The position numbers and the translations under genes are program-made. A model generated the notes under the pieces. The model saw only the letters and a list, made by a program, of their open reading frames with translations, did no database searches and was not told the origin of the DNA. This document shows positions 1 through 7,368 of a stretch of 64,000 nt of DNA, piece after piece. The number at the start of each line of letters is the position of its first letter. Position 1 is the first letter of the stretch. The stretch comes from Candidatus Thiodiazotropha sp. (ex Epidulcina cf. delphinae) (GTDB lineage Bacteria; Pseudomonadota; Gammaproteobacteria; Chromatiales; Chromatiaceae), in contig JAHXHS010000009.1 of assembly GCA_025656455.1 (NCBI GenBank), forward strand, positions 78,617 to 142,616. Direction: 5' to 3'.

Positions 1-2
1 AA

Positions 3-155
3 AAGGGCTCCCGCCAGCCCCGCCGCGGCAAGGATGGGCACAAGGGTCACGGCAAGGGACATCATCACAAGGGGCATAAAACGAAGAGCGAAGACAAGCC
101 CAAACGACGGCGCCGTCGGCATGGCCCCAAACCGCCGCAGACCAACACCGAGTAA
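3..155 (+). CDS. C-terminal end of an unidentified protein, basic tail (partial)
   Basis: An open frame enters from the left edge and stops with TAA at 153-155, three bases before the next start. The visible 50 residues are an extremely basic, Gly/His/Lys/Arg-rich tail (runs such as GHGKGHHHKGH and KPKRRRRRHG). Tails like this are common at the C-terminus of DEAD-box RNA helicases and some nucleic-acid-binding proteins, but no catalytic domain is in view, so the family is not assigned. The very short gap to the YkgJ-type gene suggests co-transcription. Confidence 0.55.
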   Translation, partial: KGSRQPRRGKDGHKGHGKGHHHKGHKTKSEDKPKRRRRRHGPKPPQTNTE

Positions 156-157
156 GC

Positions 158-523
158 GTGGCGGACGACAAATGCCGGCAATGCAGCAACTCCAAGTGCT
201 GCAGCTACACCACCGAAGCGATCGGTGTCGCTCCCCGCTCCAAGGCGGACTTCGAACACCTGCTCTGGCAGGTCTCCCATGCAGGCGTTGAGATCTATAA
301 AGATGAAGACGGCTGGTTCCTGTTGATCACTGGCGGTTGCGAACATCTACTCCCCGGCGGTGACTGCGGCATCTACGATCAGCGGCCGCAGATCTGCCGC
401 GACTACGATAATGAATGGTGCGAATTCGACGCCCCAGCCGAGGATGGATTCGAGCTCTATTTCCGTAACTACGCCGAACTACTGGCCTACTGCAAAAAGC
501 GCTTCAAGACCTGGGGCAGATAG
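158..523 (+). CDS. YkgJ-family cysteine-cluster protein
   Basis: A 121-residue protein of the YkgJ zinc/iron-chelating family, cytoplasmic, with no reaction established. The N-terminus has a cysteine cluster (C-x2-C, then CC within residues 6-15). The middle has GGCEHL, GGDCGIY and RPQICRDY, the usual second cysteine cluster of the family. Length fits the family's small members. The start is taken as GTG 158, immediately after the upstream TAA, which puts the first cysteine pair close to the N-terminus. Family assignment is firm; the biological role and metal are not known from sequence. Confidence 0.85.
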   Translation: MADDKCRQCSNSKCCSYTTEAIGVAPRSKADFEHLLWQVSHAGVEIYKDEDGWFLLITGGCEHLLPGGDCGIYDQRPQICRDYDNEWCEFDAPAEDGFELYFRNYAELLAYCKKRFKTWGR

Positions 524-560
524 CTGGCCCCCATCCAGAAACGCGCAGCTTTTAAAGTCG

Positions 561-632
561 CGTCATCCCGGCGCATGCCGGGATCTAGTAAGTCGTTGAA
601 TTCCCTGGATCCCGGCATACGCCGGGATGACG
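561..632. repeat. Short REP-like palindrome pair
   Basis: Two 25-base arms (561-585 and 608-632) are inverted copies matching at 24 of 25 positions, and each arm is itself an imperfect palindrome built on CCCGGC...GCCGGG. This is a REP/BIME-like extragenic palindrome downstream of the YkgJ-type gene. It may act as a transcript 3' end stabiliser or terminator. A related single unit is at 6656-6681. Confidence 0.75.
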
Positions 633-661
633 AATGCCGCTGTTTCCGGACGGATACCAAC

Positions 662-972
662 TAGTACTCCGTCAACCTGATAACTTAGGATGCAGTGTGC
701 CCCACATCATCCAAGGCAAGGCGCAGTCCGCAGAGAGAAGTGGCACATGGATGTGCCGTTTACGGACCGAAGGATGGAATGGCATGCCCTTTTCAAGGAC
801 TGCAACGCCGCATTGGATGATGTGGGGCGCACCCTTTGGGCCAGCCAGGAAGCGGCCATCTGCGTTGTTGTGCTCCCTTGAATTAGCGACGGCTAGTCCT
901 GCGCTCGCACGCCTAGCAGCTAGCCGCTTCCTGACTGGCTGCATCCTAAGTTATCAGGTTGACGGAGTACTA
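662..972. repeat. Palindromic MITE-like element, family A, copy 1
   Basis: A 311-base element bounded by perfect 34-base terminal inverted repeats (662-695 and 939-972, beginning TAGTACTCCGTCAACC). Inside are two further hairpins: one with arms around 698-715 and 815-832, and one with arms around 841-856 and 921-938. A near-identical copy of the same length is at 8574-8884. Open frames on both strands are by-products of the palindromes, and no transposase is encoded. The flanking CTAG/CTAA tetranucleotides resemble a YTAR-type insertion target. Confidence 0.88.
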
Positions 973-1135
973 ATCCGCACACCAACAAACATCCATTCCC
1001 GCGAGGCAATTCAGCTCAATAGAGACAACGTACCCAGACCTTCACGATGCCTGAACCGAATAACATACGGATCCGTTACGCATCGGGTATAATTCACGCC
1101 TTTTTTATAACAGACACTCACGACTCAATCGAACC

Positions 1136-1972
1136 ATGACCCCGAAAGCCGCCCAACTGCAAGCGCGATTCATCCAGCTTCGAGAAAACAGATATTTTGA
1201 AACCTTCGTGATTCTGGTGATCGTGATTTCGGCGCTCATGATCGGCGCCAAGACCTATCCGATCCCGCAATCAGTCGCACAGGTTCTACGCATCCTGGAT
1301 GTCGGGATCACGCTCTTTTTTCTTGCCGAGATCATCATCCGCATGATTGCCGAACAGAGCCTGAAGCGCTTCTTCAGCAAGGGCTGGAATATTTTCGATT
1401 TCCTCATCGTCACCGCCAGTCTGATCCCCGTGGACGACAGCGAAGCCGCCCTGCTGGGGCGCCTGTTGCGGATCTTCCGGGTATTACGGCTGATCTCCAT
1501 CATTCCCGAGTTGCGGGTATTGATGAACGCCTTTGTCACCGCCATCCCGCGAATGGGTTATGTCTCCCTGCTGATGTTCATCATTTTCTATATCTACGCC
1601 GCCATGGGCAGCATGTTCTTCAGTGACATAAACCGGGAATTGTGGGGCAATATCACCATTGCCATGCTGACCCTGTTCCGCGTCGCCACCTTCGAAGACT
1701 GGACCGACGTCATGTACGAAACCATGACCGTCCACCCGCTTAGCTGGTCCTTCTATTTATCGTTCATCTTCATCGTCGCCTTTGTATTTCTCAACATGAT
1801 GATCGGCATCGTATTGGAGACCCTGCAGCGGGAGCATGAGCAGTTTTCCCGGGACAGCGGCGAGGGAGAAGCCGGCGAAGTGCACCGCATCGACACCCGC
1901 ACCGCCGAGATGGAACAGAGGCTGGTTCGAATGGAACGGATGCTGGAGAGGCTTTCGGAGAGGCGTCGGTAA
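1136..1972 (+). CDS. Bacterial voltage-gated cation channel (NaChBac/BacNav family)
   Basis: A 278-residue six-helix ion transport protein of the inner membrane. S1-S3 lie at about 22-99. The S4 voltage sensor at about 108-129 has arginines at regular spacing (RLLRIFRVLR). The pore helix and filter are followed by S6 at about 203-229 and a cytoplasmic coiled coil at 253-277, as in homotetrameric BacNav channels. The filter is TFEDWTD (185-191), against TLESWAS in NaChBac. The extra acidic residues resemble engineered calcium-selective CavAb filters, so calcium permeation is plausible but not shown. Length is normal. ATG 1136 is the only start that leaves S1 complete. The gene stands alone behind a family A palindrome. 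Confidence 0.9.
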   Translation: MTPKAAQLQARFIQLRENRYFETFVILVIVISALMIGAKTYPIPQSVAQVLRILDVGITLFFLAEIIIRMIAEQSLKRFFSKGWNIFDFLIVTASLIPVDDSEAALLGRLLRIFRVLRLISIIPELRVLMNAFVTAIPRMGYVSLLMFIIFYIYAAMGSMFFSDINRELWGNITIAMLTLFRVATFEDWTDVMYETMTVHPLSWSFYLSFIFIVAFVFLNMMIGIVLETLQREHEQFSRDSGEGEAGEVHRIDTRTAEMEQRLVRMERMLERLSERRR

Positions 1973-2293
1973 CAAGATAGAGAATAACAGCTACACAATG
2001 TTTCGCTGCAAGCATTCGACATGAAGGCTAAAAAATAGTTATTATCGGGTGTAATCAAAGAGATAGGGAGGCCAAAATGGGCCATGGAGCCACCTTTACT
2101 CACCCCAGGCCGGCCATTCAGGCGACACCATCCGAACGTCGCAGGCCTGATCGCCTCTTCCTCGGCAGATCTGTCGGAAACAACCTCCTATTAGATTTCT
2201 GTTGTCAGGCATGCCGTGCCTATCTGCCATGTTGGGCGTAGCGGATAGATGCCTGGGCGTTAGACATCATAAAATGGCGCGAATCTCGGCTGC
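1973..2293. other. Intergenic stretch, nothing recognised
   Basis: About 320 bases between the channel and the orphan response regulator. I see no convincing gene, terminator hairpin or member of the repeat families found elsewhere. It presumably carries the promoter of the response regulator. Confidence 0.4.
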
Positions 2294-3046
2294 ATGGAGT
2301 TGGCAATGAACATATTGATAGCTGAAGACAACCGGGTGATTCAGATATTGAGTGCCGAATTAATGAACAACTGGGGCTTTGCGTTCGATATGGCCTCAAA
2401 CGGCATTGAAGCTGTGGAGTATGCCCGTAGGAATGGCGAAAAATATGACTTGTGTTTAATGGATATTGAAATGCCGAGGATGAACGGCATAGAGGCCGCA
2501 AGAAAAATCAGAGAAAGCCAATCGTATTTTCCAATAATGGCCCTGACGGCAGACTCTGGATATAAAAAGGCGTGTTTTACGGCCGGCATGGACGGATTTT
2601 TGCAAAAGCCTTGTTTTCCCGGCCAATTATTTAGGATAATCAAAGAATTAACAGTCAAGCTCATATCAGTAGATATCAACGATGAAGATGTATCAATCAC
2701 AAGGGTCACACCAATGAATTCCGAAGAATTGCAAGAATTAAGAGATCTGAAGAAAAAGGGGCTCACCAAGCTGAAACTAGTAGGTTTGGGACACGCTTTC
2801 GTTGTCCATAGAAATATTCAAAACAAAATATCCCATGATTTAATCGGCGAGAATAAAGAGTTGTCGGAATTTATTGACAGGTCACCCTCCGAGCCCGGCC
2901 GGTGCCACCTGTATAAAGCCAATTTGCACGTTACAAAAGACCTGTTCTTGCCAGAGGAGTTAGAAGAAGCGATCCGGAATGAAAACGAGATTGCCGTGAA
3001 ATTCGACAGTGTATCCGATGAGCAGATTGCTGATAAAAACGCCTAA
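2294..3046 (+). CDS. Orphan response regulator with uncharacterised C-terminal domain
   Basis: A receiver (REC) domain spans residues 6-120: acidic pair E11/D12, phospho-acceptor D57 in LMDIEMP, T85 in ALTA, and K105 in QKP. The remaining 130 residues contain no HTH, GGDEF, EAL, HD or kinase motif that I recognise. They are charged and end acidic. No histidine kinase lies next to it. Base composition is clearly AT-richer than the flanks and codon use differs, which suggests transfer. ATG 2306 (MNILIAEDN) is an equally good start. The receiver assignment is firm; the output is unknown. Confidence 0.8.
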   Translation: MELAMNILIAEDNRVIQILSAELMNNWGFAFDMASNGIEAVEYARRNGEKYDLCLMDIEMPRMNGIEAARKIRESQSYFPIMALTADSGYKKACFTAGMDGFLQKPCFPGQLFRIIKELTVKLISVDINDEDVSITRVTPMNSEELQELRDLKKKGLTKLKLVGLGHAFVVHRNIQNKISHDLIGENKELSEFIDRSPSEPGRCHLYKANLHVTKDLFLPEELEEAIRNENEIAVKFDSVSDEQIADKNA

Positions 3047-3079
3047 TAAACAGCACCAATTCGAAGTCTGTTTTGAGCC

Positions 3080-3150
3080 GTAGGTCAGGTTGGCGCGGAG
3101 CGGCTACCTGACTTAATGGTGAGGTCACGTAGCTGCGCAACGTGACCTAC
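3080..3150. repeat. 71-base palindromic repeat R71, copy 1
   Basis: Begins GTAGGTCAGGTT and ends AACGTGACCTAC, so the outer ends are inverted copies. It contains two small hairpins (around GGAGCGGCTACC and CGTAGCTGCGCAACG). A direct-orientation copy of the same length is at 5185-5255, so these two bracket the rloA/rloB genes. An inverted copy is at 38973-39043. Confidence 0.85.
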
Positions 3151-3383
3151 GGGCTTTTGAACAGTTTGTCACGGGCAAAACCTTTTTGATATCAGTATAA
3201 GCAACTGAATTATGTCTAAAACACAAGGTTTTGCCCTTTTTATTGGTGAAATATTGCGGTTAGCATAGGACTTAAAAGAGTCCGTGCGGGGCAGAGCTAA
3301 AGTGCTCAACGACAAGGTGATAGTAATTCGGCCATATCCGGGTGTGCAAGTCAGTGTGAAAACATTATTTGGACTCAATAAAG

Positions 3384-4748
3384 ATGCTGCTTCAGTTCAC
3401 CTTTGAGAATTTTGCCTGTTTTGCGGAAGAGTCACATTTTTCTATGGTGGCGTCGCCTGATGAGGAGCACTCCGACCATCTGGTGCTGACTGAGACCGGG
3501 CGAAAACCCAGCGTGCTGCGTACTGCTGTGCTGTATGGCGCCAACGCTCATGGAAAAACCAAGCTGGTTGAAGCACTCAGCTTTGCCCAGTTGCTTGTGG
3601 TAAAGGGGACCAAGAGTGGGCAGTCTATCCGTGTCTCGCCTTTTCGCCTTGACAAGAACCTCCGGGAAGCAACATCGCGGTTCGAGTTTGTCATCCACTA
3701 TCTGTCAGTCGAGTACACCTACGGCTTTGTCGTAGACAGCGAACGGGTTCATGAAGAATGGTTGTACGCAAGGCCAAATGTTCGAGAAGTGATGCTTTTC
3801 GAAAGGCTAAGCGATGAAAATGGCAAGGTTACCGTCGAGCCAGGCCCCTCTTTGGCTGGCCGTATCAAAAAGGAGCAGCAGTTCCTTGAGTTCATTGCCA
3901 AGGGGACACGGCCTAATCAGCTGTTCCTGACTGAGGCAGTGGATCGCAATGTTGAGAAGCTTGAGCCGTTGTACAACTGGTTCAAGGAGGTGTTAACCAT
4001 CATCTCGGCATCAGCGAGATTTCAGCCTATTGAAGTCCGCTCCAACTTGGAGGAAGACTTCGTTAAATTTATTGGGGAGTTCCTTAACAAGGCAGGTACA
4101 GGGATAGAGAGTGTCGAGGCCGTAGAGGAAGAGATTGACTACGATAAGCATATGCCGGGAATTTCTGAAGAATTCAGAAACGAAATTGAAACGGATATCA
4201 AGAAAGGGGCAATTATCAGCTTTACAACGATGGAGGGCGGCTCTTTTTCAATCTGCACTGACGGCACCGGCAAGCCGGTTATGGTGCGTCTAAAGACAGT
4301 ACATAACGGCAAAGACGGCTTACAAGTCAGATTCGATTTTGAGGAAGAGTCGGCAGGTACTCAGCGTCTCATGGATATTTTACCCATTCTGGCCGATGTC
4401 CGCGCTGGCGAAAAGGTATATGTGATCGATGAGTTAGATCGAAAGCTTCATCCACTCCTTTCTCGCTTGTTCATTGAAAGTTATTTGGAACAGTGTAGTG
4501 ACTCTCAGCGAGGTCAGTTGATCTTCACGACCCATGACACGCATTTGCTGGACCTTAATCTGCTGCGACGGGATGAGGTTTGGTTCTTGCAGAAAGATAG
4601 TGAAGGTGGAACAAAGCTCTATTCGTTATCTGATTTGAAGGTTCGATCTGACTTGAAGATCGAAAAGGGATATTTAAACGGACGCTTCGGCGGCATTCCA
4701 TTCATTAAACCTGTACCTTTATTCAGTTCGACAAAGGAAAAACACTAG
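3384..4748 (+). CDS. rloA: AAA/ABC-type ATPase of the RloA/AbiLi group
   Basis: An ABC-class AAA15/21-type ATPase of about 454 residues, related to RloA and AbiLi. The N-terminus (LLQFTFENFACFAEES) is the usual start of this family, so ATG 3384 is preferred to the upstream TTG 3369. Walker A reads GANAHGKTK, where most relatives have GANASGKSN. Near the C-terminus are an ESAGTQRL signature, Walker B with KVYVIDELDRKLHP, and the switch histidine in TTHD. Such proteins pair with a TOPRIM-like RloB/AbiLii partner, which follows 9 bases downstream. Together they resemble anti-phage abortive-infection modules. This ATPase looks intact; its partner does not. Confidence 0.85.
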   Translation: MLLQFTFENFACFAEESHFSMVASPDEEHSDHLVLTETGRKPSVLRTAVLYGANAHGKTKLVEALSFAQLLVVKGTKSGQSIRVSPFRLDKNLREATSRFEFVIHYLSVEYTYGFVVDSERVHEEWLYARPNVREVMLFERLSDENGKVTVEPGPSLAGRIKKEQQFLEFIAKGTRPNQLFLTEAVDRNVEKLEPLYNWFKEVLTIISASARFQPIEVRSNLEEDFVKFIGEFLNKAGTGIESVEAVEEEIDYDKHMPGISEEFRNEIETDIKKGAIISFTTMEGGSFSICTDGTGKPVMVRLKTVHNGKDGLQVRFDFEEESAGTQRLMDILPILADVRAGEKVYVIDELDRKLHPLLSRLFIESYLEQCSDSQRGQLIFTTHDTHLLDLNLLRRDEVWFLQKDSEGGTKLYSLSDLKVRSDLKIEKGYLNGRFGGIPFIKPVPLFSSTKEKH

Positions 4749-4757
4749 GGTTCTGAC

Positions 4758-5198
4758 ATGGCACTGATTGCACGCAGGAAGCGTCCACTGGATAGGAGTA
4801 CTGCTCATCTAAGAGATACTCGGTTGGTGGTGATAGCAACGGAGGGAAAGGTCACTGAGAAGCAATATTTTTCACTATTCAACTCCCGTCGCGTACAGGT
4901 GAAAGTGTTACCTACCGGTGAAGAGAACCACTCCTCACCGGAGCATGTCTTGGAGCGGCTTCATGAGTACCATAAGACATATGATCTGGATGGCGACGAT
5001 GAGCTTTGGCTCATGGTGGATGTGGATCGTTGGGGAACTGCCAAGCTAGCCCAAGTAGCCAAGGAGGCTATTCATGCCGGTTTTGGATTGGCCGTCAGCA
5101 ATCCCTGTTTCGAAATAGCCAGGACACCCACCCAAATTGATGCAATAACAGGTCCACACAGTTCTTTTTCAGGGCAATGTGGTCGTAGGTCAGGTTGA
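4758..5198 (+). pseudogene. rloB: rloB (AbiLii-like TOPRIM protein), 3' end lost
   Basis: The first 120 residues match RloB. They have the basic start, a TOPRIM-like acidic motif (VVIATEGKVTEKQYF, E29 and E34) and LWLMVDVDRW with D88 and D90. The family's NPCFEI (115-120) is normally followed by WLLLH and a further 80 or so residues. Here the match stops right after NPCFEI, near base 5117. The rest reads through about 65 bases of unrelated sequence into the R71 repeat and ends at 5198. RloB proteins are usually near 200-220 residues, so this is a truncated and probably inactive partner of the ATPase just upstream. Confidence 0.8.
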
Positions 5199-5255
5199 CG
5201 CGGAGCGGCTACCTGACTTTATGGTGATGTCACGTAGCTGCGCAACGTGACCTAC
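5185..5255. repeat. 71-base palindromic repeat R71, copy 2
   Basis: Same orientation and length as the copy at 3080-3150, differing at a few positions. It lies across the truncated end of rloB and directly abuts the RHS fragment. Recombination between R71 copies, or insertion of one, may have removed the 3' end of rloB and joined it to an RHS gene remnant. Confidence 0.85.
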
Positions 5256-5375
5256 GGGCTCTACCAGCTGCTCGCCATCACCCAGCCGAGCAATCGGGTC
5301 ACCCAGTTCCATTACGACGAAAACGGCAAAACCGCTGGACTCACCGATCCCCGTCACAATACAACCCTGTACTAA
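5256..5375 (+). pseudogene. RHS-repeat protein fragment (C-terminal end of a repeat block)
   Basis: A 39-codon open stretch beginning at the edge of the R71 repeat and ending TAA 5373-5375. It contains FHYDENGKTAGLTDPRHN, the typical YD-repeat pattern (Y-D-x-x-G-x-x-x-x-x-T-D-P-x-G/H-N-T-T) of RHS/YD proteins. There is no start codon and no other RHS sequence nearby. It is a scrap of a larger polymorphic-toxin or wall-associated gene, and it suggests that a toxin locus once lay here. The DUF3289 gene at 7.4-8.2 kb may be related. Confidence 0.7.
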
Positions 5376-5768
5376 CAAGACACCCAACTCAAAATCTCAA
5401 TCAAATCACGAGCGCGGTGATCCTTTTCTAGCTTACAAACACGCCTTCAAAACAGATATTCACTAGCAAGCTGCAAGACCAGCAAACCCAAGCCCGTACT
5501 GTTACGAACGAGAAGCACAGAGAGAACCGATCATGTGGACCTGGATACTTGAGTACAACATATTTTCAGGCCCACCAATTTTACTGAGCAATGCAGTGAC
5601 GCTCGCAGAGGTATAACAGCTGAACGAACGCAATGGTGCGGCAGGGCCGCACCCTACGGGATTTGCCAGGACAACAACACAGACACTCCATAAATTTTGA
5701 GTGATTTTATGTGAGTATCCGTCTAAACTCTCACAACTGAAATTCATATTAATTCCGAATAACCCCCC
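5376..5768. other. Intergenic region with a GC palindrome
   Basis: About 390 bases, AT-rich on average, with no convincing gene. A GC-rich palindrome around 5637-5656 (GTGCGGCAGGGCCGCAC) is of a type scattered in this window (for example near 11010, 11130, 21710 and 51670). The rest presumably holds the promoter of the NYN gene. Confidence 0.5.
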
Positions 5769-6599
5769 ATGACTGAATCGACTCAAACTCAAAATATGGC
5801 TGTATTCTGCGACTTCGAGAACGTTGCGCTCGGTGTGCGCGATGCCAATTATGCGGCGTTTAAGATCCAGAAGGTCCTGGAGCGATTACTCCTCAAAGGC
5901 AATATCGTGGTGAAGAAGGCCTATTGCGACTGGGACCGATACAAGGAGTTCAAGGCTGCCATGCATGAAGCGGCTTTTGAATTAATCGAGATTCCCCATG
6001 TACGCCAGTCGGGTAAGAATTCAGCGGATATCCGCATGGTAGTGGACGCCTTGGATCTCTGCTACACCAAGCTGCACCTCGATACCTTTGTGATCATCAG
6101 TGGCGATTCGGATTTTTCGCCTCTCGTCAGTAAGTTGCGTGAAAACAATAAGGTCGTGATCGGTGTTGGCGTAAAACAGTCCACATCGGACCTGCTCACA
6201 GCCAACTGTGATGAGTTCATCTTCTATGACGATCTGGTGCGGGAGGCTGAAAAACCCTCACGTGCTCGACGCAAGAGTTCCGCAAAAAAGAGTTCGAAGA
6301 AGAAGCAGGTGAAACAGGTCGTGAGCGAGGAGGAGAAGAAAAAACAGGCGGCACTGGATCTGGTGGTCGCCACGGTGGAAGACCTGTTCCAGGAGCGGGG
6401 CGAAACGGAAAAGGTGTGGAGTTCGATGGTCAAGCAGACCCTGAAACGCCGTAAACCGGGATTCAACGAGAGATATCACGGGTTCAGAACCTTCAGCAAA
6501 CTGCTCGAAGAAGCCCAAGCCCGCAAGTTACTGAGACTCGATGCTGACGAAAAGTCCGGCGGCTACATGATCACGGGTGTGACCACGGATGAGGATTAG
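5769..6599 (+). CDS. NYN-domain RNase-like protein with C-terminal OST-HTH/LOTUS domain
   Basis: A 276-residue protein. Residues 10-155 form a NYN (PIN-like, LabA/DUF88-type) domain. The conserved acids are in FCDFENV (D15), NSADIRMVVDALD (D87, D93) and ISGDSDFSPLV (D113, D115), a complete metal-binding set for an RNase. A lysine-rich linker at 165-195 follows. Residues 196-276 look like an OST-HTH/LOTUS RNA-binding domain (SSMVKQTLKRRKPGFNERYHGFRTFSKLLEEA). The combination implies cytoplasmic RNA processing or decay; the target is unknown. It stands alone, with no antitoxin-like partner. Confidence 0.85.
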   Translation: MTESTQTQNMAVFCDFENVALGVRDANYAAFKIQKVLERLLLKGNIVVKKAYCDWDRYKEFKAAMHEAAFELIEIPHVRQSGKNSADIRMVVDALDLCYTKLHLDTFVIISGDSDFSPLVSKLRENNKVVIGVGVKQSTSDLLTANCDEFIFYDDLVREAEKPSRARRKSSAKKSSKKKQVKQVVSEEEKKKQAALDLVVATVEDLFQERGETEKVWSSMVKQTLKRRKPGFNERYHGFRTFSKLLEEAQARKLLRLDADEKSGGYMITGVTTDED

Positions 6600-6655
6600 T
6601 CCCGATGCCAGATTCGCTCCCTGACAACCAAGGACCCGCTGATTAATTCGTTTTT

Positions 6656-6681
6656 CGTCATTCCGGCGTATGCCGGAATCC
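6656..6681. repeat. Single REP-like palindrome unit
   Basis: One imperfect palindrome built on TTCCGGCGTATGCCGGAA, related to the paired units at 561-632. It lies downstream of the NYN gene and could stabilise the end of its transcript. About 18 bases further on, at 6699-6712, is the outer end of a family C element (ATTAACCCGGCAACC). Confidence 0.6.
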
Positions 6682-6746
6682 AGTAACTCCCCGAATTTAT
6701 TAACCCGGCAACCAGATTATTGCCTCGATACAAACCTCAATTGATA

Positions 6747-6853
6747 ATGAACATCGGCATAGAAATCAACGGCAACATAGACGAAGCCGAGGTGATTGGC
6801 CTCTACAAGGCGAACAGATGGTCAGTCAGTCAAACTCCCAGGGCACTGAGACC
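6747..6853 (+). pseudogene. N-terminal fragment of a GNAT acetyltransferase
   Basis: Starting at ATG 6747, the frame reads about 35 codons resembling the start of a GNAT N-acetyltransferase (DEAEVIGLYKANRWS, then TPRAL). In intact relatives, 'EVIxLYxxxxWS' is followed by the acetyl-CoA-binding region. Here the match ends near 6853 and a stop follows. The fragment runs antisense over the end of the lipoprotein gene. No acetyl-CoA site remains, so it is inactive. Confidence 0.5.
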
Positions 6854-7362
6854 GCTTCATTGGAAATCAAGTCGAAAACGACATTTCCTTCGTCTATGAG
6901 ATAGAAAACATCGATAGCTTGCTGATTCCATCGGCTATAGCTGACGAGGTCGTTATCGTAAACACCGCGCAATGCATCAGCGTTTCCGCTAAAATCCTGA
7001 TTGAGCATCTCTGTTTTGCGATACACATAGATCGATGAGACGTCATACGCCGGCGGCACCTTGGCATGCGCTTTCTCCACCAGTGCGCGTAACGCTTCTC
7101 TGAACCCGGGGTCCGCCCTGTATACTGTGTCTAGGTAGAAATAATCGACTCTGTATTTGCCTGTATCATTTGAAAATTCATAGGTATTGGGGCTCAACGC
7201 CTTAAGCTGCATCTTTTCCGCACCTCGCTTTGAAGAAAGATTAGCGTCACACGAAAACAGTAGACAGGCGAACAATAAGCTGACAAGCGACCGTCTCCTC
7301 AGGCCCCTCAAATGCCAGAAAAATTCGCGGTCAGACTGAATGCAACTTTGAAGCACCCGCAT
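6826..7362 (-). CDS. Predicted lipoprotein, candidate immunity protein
   Basis: A 178-residue protein. After a basic N-terminus there is a hydrophobic stretch ending in a lipobox-like LLFSC (about residues 27-38), so it is probably a lipoprotein on the periplasmic side. ATG 7362 gives a rather long n-region (about 25 residues); a later start is possible. The mature part is a mixed, soluble domain that I do not recognise (SNDTGKYRVDYFYLDTVY, SSIYVYRKTEML). It sits 6 bases downstream of the DUF3289 gene on the same strand, an arrangement typical of secreted-toxin/periplasmic-immunity pairs. That role is inference from context alone. Confidence 0.6.
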   Translation of the reverse strand: MRVLQSCIQSDREFFWHLRGLRRRSLVSLLFACLLFSCDANLSSKRGAEKMQLKALSPNTYEFSNDTGKYRVDYFYLDTVYRADPGFREALRALVEKAHAKVPPAYDVSSIYVYRKTEMLNQDFSGNADALRGVYDNDLVSYSRWNQQAIDVFYLIDEGNVVFDLISNEAVSVPWEFD

Positions 7363-7368
7363 GCCGGA

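Noticed and set aside
34..291. An 85-residue plus-strand frame at the left edge
   Set aside because: It overlaps the basic tail of the partial gene and the YkgJ-type gene in another frame and is Arg/Pro-rich, a typical shadow.
672..944. A 90-residue minus-strand open frame, nearly identical at 8584-8856
   Set aside because: It lies wholly within both copies of the family A element. The frame results from the palindromic structure, has no ribosome-binding site and matches no protein family I know.
634..1092. A 152-residue plus-strand frame across the first family A element
   Set aside because: It reads through both terminal repeats and hairpins and is explained by the repeat.
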